DNA of 10,330 nucleotides from Coriobacteriia bacterium. GTDB lineage: Bacteria; Actinomycetota; Coriobacteriia; Coriobacteriales; UBA8131. The stretch lies in the NCBI GenBank assembly GCA_009781535.1, contig WQXX01000032.1:1-10330 (forward strand), in the 5' to 3' direction. A program made the translations under genes and the position numbers. Shown here piece after piece: positions 7,115 to 10,330 of this stretch. Under the pieces are notes generated by a model. The model made no database searches. It was not told where the DNA came from and saw nothing but the letters and a program-made list of their open reading frames with translations. The number at the start of each line of letters is the position of its first letter. Within the stretch, counting starts at the first letter, position 1.

Positions 7115-7475
7115 GATACAGACAAATGCTGGGACGTGTTTTTTAGAAAACAGCATACATAGCAAAAACTATGCAACAATATGCATCATTATGCAATTAC
7201 TAAGACTGACTCTCACCGAATAGGCCAAGATTTAGGTTCCAAGAATACACAATCGTAAAATTGTGCCAAAAACTCACCGCAAACATGGAAACGCCTTCCT
7301 TGAACATGAAATGGTGAAGGAAAAGAGCATTCAAAGGCATCCAAAGGTACTCTGAGAGCATACGGACAGGACAAATGACTGAGTTTGGAGGAGGAAATCG
7401 GATTCTGCTTTTGCAAACCGGCAGCACATGCGCTACAGTTTGCTTATGACTGGCAGAGGCGGGATACGAAATACG
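7115..7475 (+). other. AT-rich leader/intergenic region before tlyA with no recognised gene
   Basis: This stretch is clearly more AT-rich (about 40% GC in its first 200 bp by eye) than the genes around it. Besides the phased ATGCA motifs it holds a hairpin CACAAT (7248-7253) / ATTGTG (7260-7265) with a 6-nt loop. There is an SD-like GGAGGAGG at 7387-7394 with no suitable start codon close behind it. A 24-codon frame (ATG 7375 to TGA 7447-7449) overlaps an in-frame tlyA ATG at 7446. I do not recognise a tRNA, T-box, riboswitch or known small RNA. Non-coding leader, decayed gene and dispersed repeat all remain possible. Confidence 0.5.
7171..7195 (+). repeat. Three ATGCA motifs phased exactly 10 bp apart
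   Basis: ATGCA starts at 7171, 7181 and 7191, one per helical turn; the first two 10-mers (ATGCAACAAT, ATGCATCATT) share 8 of 10 bases. The array contains the dyad TGCAT-CATT-ATGCA (7182-7195) and a one-mismatch dyad TGCAA-CAAT-ATGCA (7172-7185). Just upstream is CATAG-CAAAAA-CTATG (7158-7173). The arrangement suggests cooperative protein binding on one DNA face. Confidence 0.55.
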
Positions 7476-8261
7476 ATGCGGCTCGACGAGCTGTTGGTGA
7501 AGCGCGGGTTCTTCAATTCCCGTGCTGAGGCGCAGCGTGCTGTTATGGCCGGGCTGGTGCGCAGTGACGATGAGACACTGCTTTCTCAGCCGGGTTTGCG
7601 TATTGAGCCGGAAGCCTCGCTTGAGGTTCATCCCACCAAGCGCTTTGCCTCGCGGGGAGGCGAGAAGCTCGAAAAGGCGCTTACGGTGTTCAATCTTGAC
7701 GTCACAGGTATGCGTTGCATCGATATCGGAGCAGCAACAGGCGGTTTTACAGATTGCCTTCTCAAGTATGGCGCTGCAGAAGTCTGTGCGGTTGATGTGG
7801 GATATGGGCAGTTTGCGTGGGAGTTGCGTACGGATGGACGGGTGCGCCTGTTTGAGCGAACCAATATCAGCACAGCCGATCCCGTTGTGCTTGGCGCGCC
7901 GTTCGACCTCGTTGCCATTGATGTGAGTTTTACACGGGTCGGGCGTCTGGTCAAGGTCATTGAGGCATTGATGGTGGAAGACGGTCAATGTCTCATTTTG
8001 GTAAAACCTCAGTTCGAGCTTCCTAAAACACTGGTAAAAAACGGAGTCATCACTGAGCAAGAATTACATACTCAAGCTATCAAGTCTGTGATAGAAAATC
8101 TTAATCGATCCCATCTTTCGCCGCGCTCGCTCACCTATTCCCCCGTAAAAGGGCCAAAAGGCAACATCGAGTTCCTGTTATGGGCACAAAAGGGCGGCGT
8201 TCCTGATACCATTCACGTTGAAGAGATTGTTAAGGATGCACACACGCAGTTGGGAAGCTGA
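7476..8261 (+). CDS. tlyA: TlyA family rRNA 2'-O-methyltransferase (S4 domain plus FtsJ-like domain)
   Basis: 261 residues from the chosen start. TlyA proteins use S-adenosylmethionine to methylate ribose 2'-OH groups in rRNA (23S C1920, and 16S C1409 in some types), and their loss gives capreomycin resistance in mycobacteria; some family members are annotated as haemolysins. Residues 1-58 form an S4 RNA-binding domain (MRLDELLVKRGFFNSRAEAQ). The SAM-binding motif is CIDIGAATGGFTDCLL (81-96), followed by AVDVGYGQ and ERTN. A plausible catalytic tetrad is Lys64 (RGGEK), Asp149 (AIDVSF), Lys177 (LVKPQFE) and Glu232 (NIEFLLW). MRLDELLV is the conserved beginning; in-frame ATGs at 7446 and 7428 would add 10 or 16 residues but have no nearby SD, while GAGGCGGG lies 12 nt before 7476. 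nadK follows after 7 nt. In Bacillus the homologue yqxC is likewise placed after dxs. Confidence 0.93.
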   Translation: MRLDELLVKRGFFNSRAEAQRAVMAGLVRSDDETLLSQPGLRIEPEASLEVHPTKRFASRGGEKLEKALTVFNLDVTGMRCIDIGAATGGFTDCLLKYGAAEVCAVDVGYGQFAWELRTDGRVRLFERTNISTADPVVLGAPFDLVAIDVSFTRVGRLVKVIEALMVEDGQCLILVKPQFELPKTLVKNGVITEQELHTQAIKSVIENLNRSHLSPRSLTYSPVKGPKGNIEFLLWAQKGGVPDTIHVEEIVKDAHTQLGS

Positions 8262-8268
8262 GGTTGTC

Positions 8269-9132
8269 ATGAAGTTCCTGCTTGTTGCAAGCCATCCGAA
8301 TGAAAGCGCCCTTGAGGCCTTGTATACTGCCAAGTCGTGGCTTGAGGAGCACCAGGTCATCACTGAGGTTGTCCTCAGTGATGACCTGGTGCTGAGCCAT
8401 CCCGTCTATGATGACGTGGTCTCGCGCGTTCCGGGCTTCGACCTCGTCTGCGCCTTTGGCGGCGACGGCACTTTGCTGCGGGCTGCCCGTGTGGTTGCTG
8501 GCACAGAGATCCCCCTTCTCGGGTTTAACTATGGCAATGTAGGATTCTTGGCAGGCGCGACTCCTGAGGTGCTCATCGAAGCCCTGGAGGCTTTCCTTGC
8601 AGGAGACGTTGTTTTTGAGCAGCGGGTCATGATTGAAGCGACAAGCCTGTACGCGGATGGCTCCCAGTCTGTCTGTTATGCCCTAAACGAAGTTTTCATC
8701 GGCCGAAGCGATCTCGGGCGCAGCATCCGTATGGACTTGAGCATCAACGACGACCATCTCTTTGAATTGCGTGGAGATGGCGCCATCGTTGCAACTGCCA
8801 CTGGTTCTACTGCGTACGCACTTGCTGCTGGCGGCCCACTTTTAACTCCAGGGCATCGGGGATTATGCGTTGTTCCCGTATGCTCCCACCCTTATGTGAC
8901 GCCTGCGATTGTGACTGCCCCAAACGATATCGTCGAGTTGAAGATTCATCCTCAACCAGATCAGAGCGTCTTGATCCATGTCGATGGTCAAATCGTTCCC
9001 CCCACTGACGTGAGTCTGTGTTCGTTGCAGGTTTCGAGAGCGCCAGTCGATCTAACGCTTGTGCGCTACAACACCCCCGATTTCTACGCGCGTTTAGCGG
9101 CGCTGTTTGATGGGGTGCACCATGCTCGATAG
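8269..9132 (+). CDS. nadK: NAD kinase (ATP/polyphosphate-dependent)
   Basis: 287 residues. NadK phosphorylates NAD+ to NADP+ and so sets the NADP(H) pool. Diagnostic motifs are GGDGTLL (64-70), FNYGNVGFLAG (86-96, equivalent to the usual GxNxGxLGFL), NEV with Asn140-Glu141, RGDGAIVATATGSTAYALAAGGP (168-190) and VDGQ (238-241). The usual PxxPH motif is degenerate here: PVCSHPY (203-209). ATG 8269 is chosen because MKFLLVASHP is the expected first beta strand and GAGGT at 8260-8264, overlapping the tlyA stop, provides an SD; an in-frame ATG at 8218 lies inside tlyA and is unlikely. It sits 7 nt after tlyA and 59 nt before recN, in the position where Bacillus has ahrC/argR. Codons 27-42 lie in a perfect inverted repeat (listed separately). 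Confidence 0.95.
   Translation: MKFLLVASHPNESALEALYTAKSWLEEHQVITEVVLSDDLVLSHPVYDDVVSRVPGFDLVCAFGGDGTLLRAARVVAGTEIPLLGFNYGNVGFLAGATPEVLIEALEAFLAGDVVFEQRVMIEATSLYADGSQSVCYALNEVFIGRSDLGRSIRMDLSINDDHLFELRGDGAIVATATGSTAYALAAGGPLLTPGHRGLCVVPVCSHPYVTPAIVTAPNDIVELKIHPQPDQSVLIHVDGQIVPPTDVSLCSLQVSRAPVDLTLVRYNTPDFYARLAALFDGVHHAR
8348..8393. repeat. Perfect inverted repeat, 21-bp arms and 4-nt loop, inside nadK
   Basis: The left arm (8348-8368) is the exact reverse complement of the right arm (8373-8393) around a TTGT loop (8369-8372). The next bases outward (G8347, G8394) do not pair. Key parts are CACCAGGTCATCACTGAGG on the left and its complement on the right. In mRNA this would be a very stable hairpin starting about 80 nt after the nadK start codon. 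It encodes residues 27-42 without disturbing the frame or the usual distance to GGDGT. Confidence 0.97.
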
Positions 9133-9202
9133 TTTTTCGCTGCGTTGCTTGCAAGCTGTCCGTTTGCAGCATGATCCTGCTGGAGTAGACTATGCTCGAT
9201 GA
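9122..9202 (+). other. Possible 26-codon frame bridging nadK and recN (doubtful)
   Basis: ATG 9122, inside the end of nadK, opens a 26-codon frame beginning MLDSFSLRC and ending at TGA 9200-9202, 11 bp into recN. No convincing SD precedes it. The same nonamer ATGCTCGAT opens both this frame and recN (9192), 70 bp apart. It could couple nadK to recN translation, but chance or a small duplication is more likely. The 59-bp gap also contains the palindrome GCTTGCAAGC (9147-9156). Confidence 0.15.
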
Positions 9203-10330
9203 GTTGAGGGTTCGGGATATTGCCCTGATCGAAGAGGCCGTGCTCGAATTTGGCCCAGGCTTCAGCGTTCTTACAGGCGAGACAGGCGCCGGCAAGACCG
9301 CCCTGCTAAACGCCTTGAAGCTTCTTGTTGGAGAACGCGCTGACGCTACCTTTGTGCGCGACGGGGCATCTGAACTGCGTGTTGAAGCGGTGTTCAGCGT
9401 TGGTGGCGATGGCAGTCGCGATGGCAGTCGCGATGGTAGTCGCGATGGCAACAGCCACAGCCCAAGCGAAAGAGATGCCGGCAAGATCGAATATCTTGCC
9501 ACGCGGCGCGTGAGCGCCGATGGACGTTCGCGCTGCACGCTGGACGATGAGTTGGTAACGGTCAAGGCACTCAGTGAGCATCTGGGGCCTTTGGTCGATC
9601 TGTGCGGCCAGCACGAACATCAATCCCTTCTTCGTGTGGATGAGCACCGTGCGGCGCTCGATGCCTTTGGCGGTACCGCTGTTCGAGAACCTCGCGAGGT
9701 CTACCAGCTGGCTTTGCAGGAGTACCGCGCCGCACGTGCCGAACTTAACCGTCTTGATGAGGCAGCCCGTACGTCGGCATACGAGCTTGAGCAAGCGACA
9801 TTCGTGCTTCGGGAGATCCGAGCGGCAGCTCCGATACAAGGAGAATACGAGGGTTTGGAGGCCCAACTGCCACGTCTGCGCAACGGAGAAGGGCTTGCTC
9901 AGGCTTCAGATGGCGCCTATCAGGCGCTGCGTGCAGAGAATGGCGCGCTTGATTCACTTGCGCATGCACAGCGGGAATTGGCGCGTCTGCGTGGTATCGA
10001 CCCAGCGCTTGAGGCGCTTGGCGTGCAGCTCGACGAGGTGGCTGTGCTTGCCGATGAGCTATCTACTCAGTTGCGCCTCTATCGTGATGGCATAGAGTTT
10101 GACGCTGAAGCGCTTGAGCGTGCTCTTGATCGCTTGGGGCGTTTAGAAGGGTTGCGTAAACGATTCGGGCCGCGTATGGAAGACGTCTTTGTTGCCTGGG
10201 ACAAGGCAGAGCGTCTTCTGAGTGCAACAGAGGACATCGACGAGTTGCGCCGCGTTGCCGCGCAACATCTGGCACGGGCAAAGGAATCTCTGGAAGGCGC
10301 GGCAACGCGGCTTGCTGAGGCTCGCAGATC
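9192..10330 (+). CDS. recN: DNA repair protein RecN, 5' part (runs off window)
   Basis: RecN is an SMC-like ATPase that acts early in double-strand break repair, holding DNA together. The frame is open to the window end, giving about 379 residues; the hinge/second coiled-coil half, Walker B and signature motif are beyond the edge. Visible parts are the start MLDELRVRDIALIEEAVLEF, the Walker A motif GETGAGKT (29-36, Lys35), the RecN-typical RRVSADGRSRC, and LVDLCGQHEHQSLL. From about residue 165 the sequence becomes Leu/Glu/Ala/Arg-rich, consistent with the first coiled-coil arm. ATG 9192 has GGAG at 9182-9185, spacing 6. Between VEAVFSV (64-70) and the RRVSADGRSR strand, the usual loop is a low-complexity (DGSR)n segment. 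Adjacency to tlyA is conserved in many Gram-positives. Confidence 0.94.
   Translation, partial: MLDELRVRDIALIEEAVLEFGPGFSVLTGETGAGKTALLNALKLLVGERADATFVRDGASELRVEAVFSVGGDGSRDGSRDGSRDGNSHSPSERDAGKIEYLATRRVSADGRSRCTLDDELVTVKALSEHLGPLVDLCGQHEHQSLLRVDEHRAALDAFGGTAVREPREVYQLALQEYRAARAELNRLDEAARTSAYELEQATFVLREIRAAAPIQGEYEGLEAQLPRLRNGEGLAQASDGAYQALRAENGALDSLAHAQRELARLRGIDPALEALGVQLDEVAVLADELSTQLRLYRDGIEFDAEALERALDRLGRLEGLRKRFGPRMEDVFVAWDKAERLLSATEDIDELRRVAAQHLARAKESLEGAATRLAEARR
9408..9455 (+). repeat. 12-bp tandem repeat in recN coding (Asp-Gly-Ser-Arg)n
   Basis: GATGGCAGTCGC occurs at 9408-9419 and 9420-9431. A one-base variant follows (GATGGTAGTCGC, 9432-9443), then a diverged unit (GATGGCAACAGC, 9444-9455). 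The period is a multiple of three, so copy-number change keeps the RecN frame. It encodes DGSR three times and then DGNS (residues 73-88), in a probable surface loop of the ATPase head. Confidence 0.95.

Noticed and set aside
7200..8060. A 286-codon open frame on the minus strand
   Set aside because: It lies almost entirely antisense to tlyA, which has clear SAM-binding and catalytic motifs. The minus-strand protein resembles no family I know and has no supported start.
9408..9455. CRISPR-like array
   Set aside because: The units are 12 bp, directly adjacent without spacers and in frame with recN, so this is a coding microsatellite.
8807..9565. A 252-codon minus-strand frame with a repeated SRLP segment
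   Set aside because: The repeat is just the antisense reading of the 12-bp tandem repeat in recN; the frame shadows nadK and recN.

Overview
The window is a single co-directional (+ strand) run of core housekeeping genes from a bacterium of moderately high GC content, roughly 55-58% in the genes by eye. Gene order and protein character suggest a Gram-positive, most plausibly an actinobacterium of the Coriobacteriia type. That assignment is inferred from gene order and the look of the proteins and cannot be settled without a search. The order efp - carboxylase with BCCP - accC - Asp23/YqhY family - nusB - xseB - dxs - tlyA - nadK - recN closely follows the conserved Bacillus/Clostridium order efp ... 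accB-accC-yqhY-nusB-folD-xseA-xseB-ispA-dxs-yqxC(tlyA)-ahrC-recN. Here folD, xseA, ispA and argR are missing and nadK sits where ahrC/argR would be.

Region 1 (1-406) is the 3' part of the EF-P gene. Region 2 (620-4777) is a tight group: a carboxyltransferase fused to a complete AccB-type biotin carrier protein, then biotin carboxylase AccC, an Asp23/Gls24 (YqhY-like) protein, and the antitermination factor NusB. The first two genes together supply all three activities of a pyruvate-carboxylase-type enzyme. The BCCP/AccC pair could also serve acetyl-CoA carboxylase. A near-perfect Shine-Dalgarno with a correctly spaced GTG lies inside the fusion gene exactly at the domain junction, so a free BCCP could be made as well.

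Region 3 (4884-7022) holds xseB (exonuclease VII small subunit) and dxs (first step of the MEP isoprenoid pathway), 3 nt apart. Region 4 (7023-7475) is the only long gene-poor stretch. It is AT-rich and carries a candidate terminator for dxs, a promoter with a perfect inverted repeat filling most of its spacer, three ATGCA motifs exactly 10 bp apart, and about 230 bp of unexplained sequence. Region 5 (7476-10330) holds tlyA (rRNA 2'-O-methyltransferase), nadK (NAD kinase) and the 5' part of recN (DNA repair).

The observations most worth following are the internal translation start in the carboxyltransferase-BCCP fusion, a perfect 21-bp-arm inverted repeat inside the nadK coding sequence, and the palindrome/phased-repeat regulatory region ahead of tlyA. 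I see no mobile element, CRISPR array, tRNA or rRNA. I found no convincing evidence of an entirely new multi-gene system.
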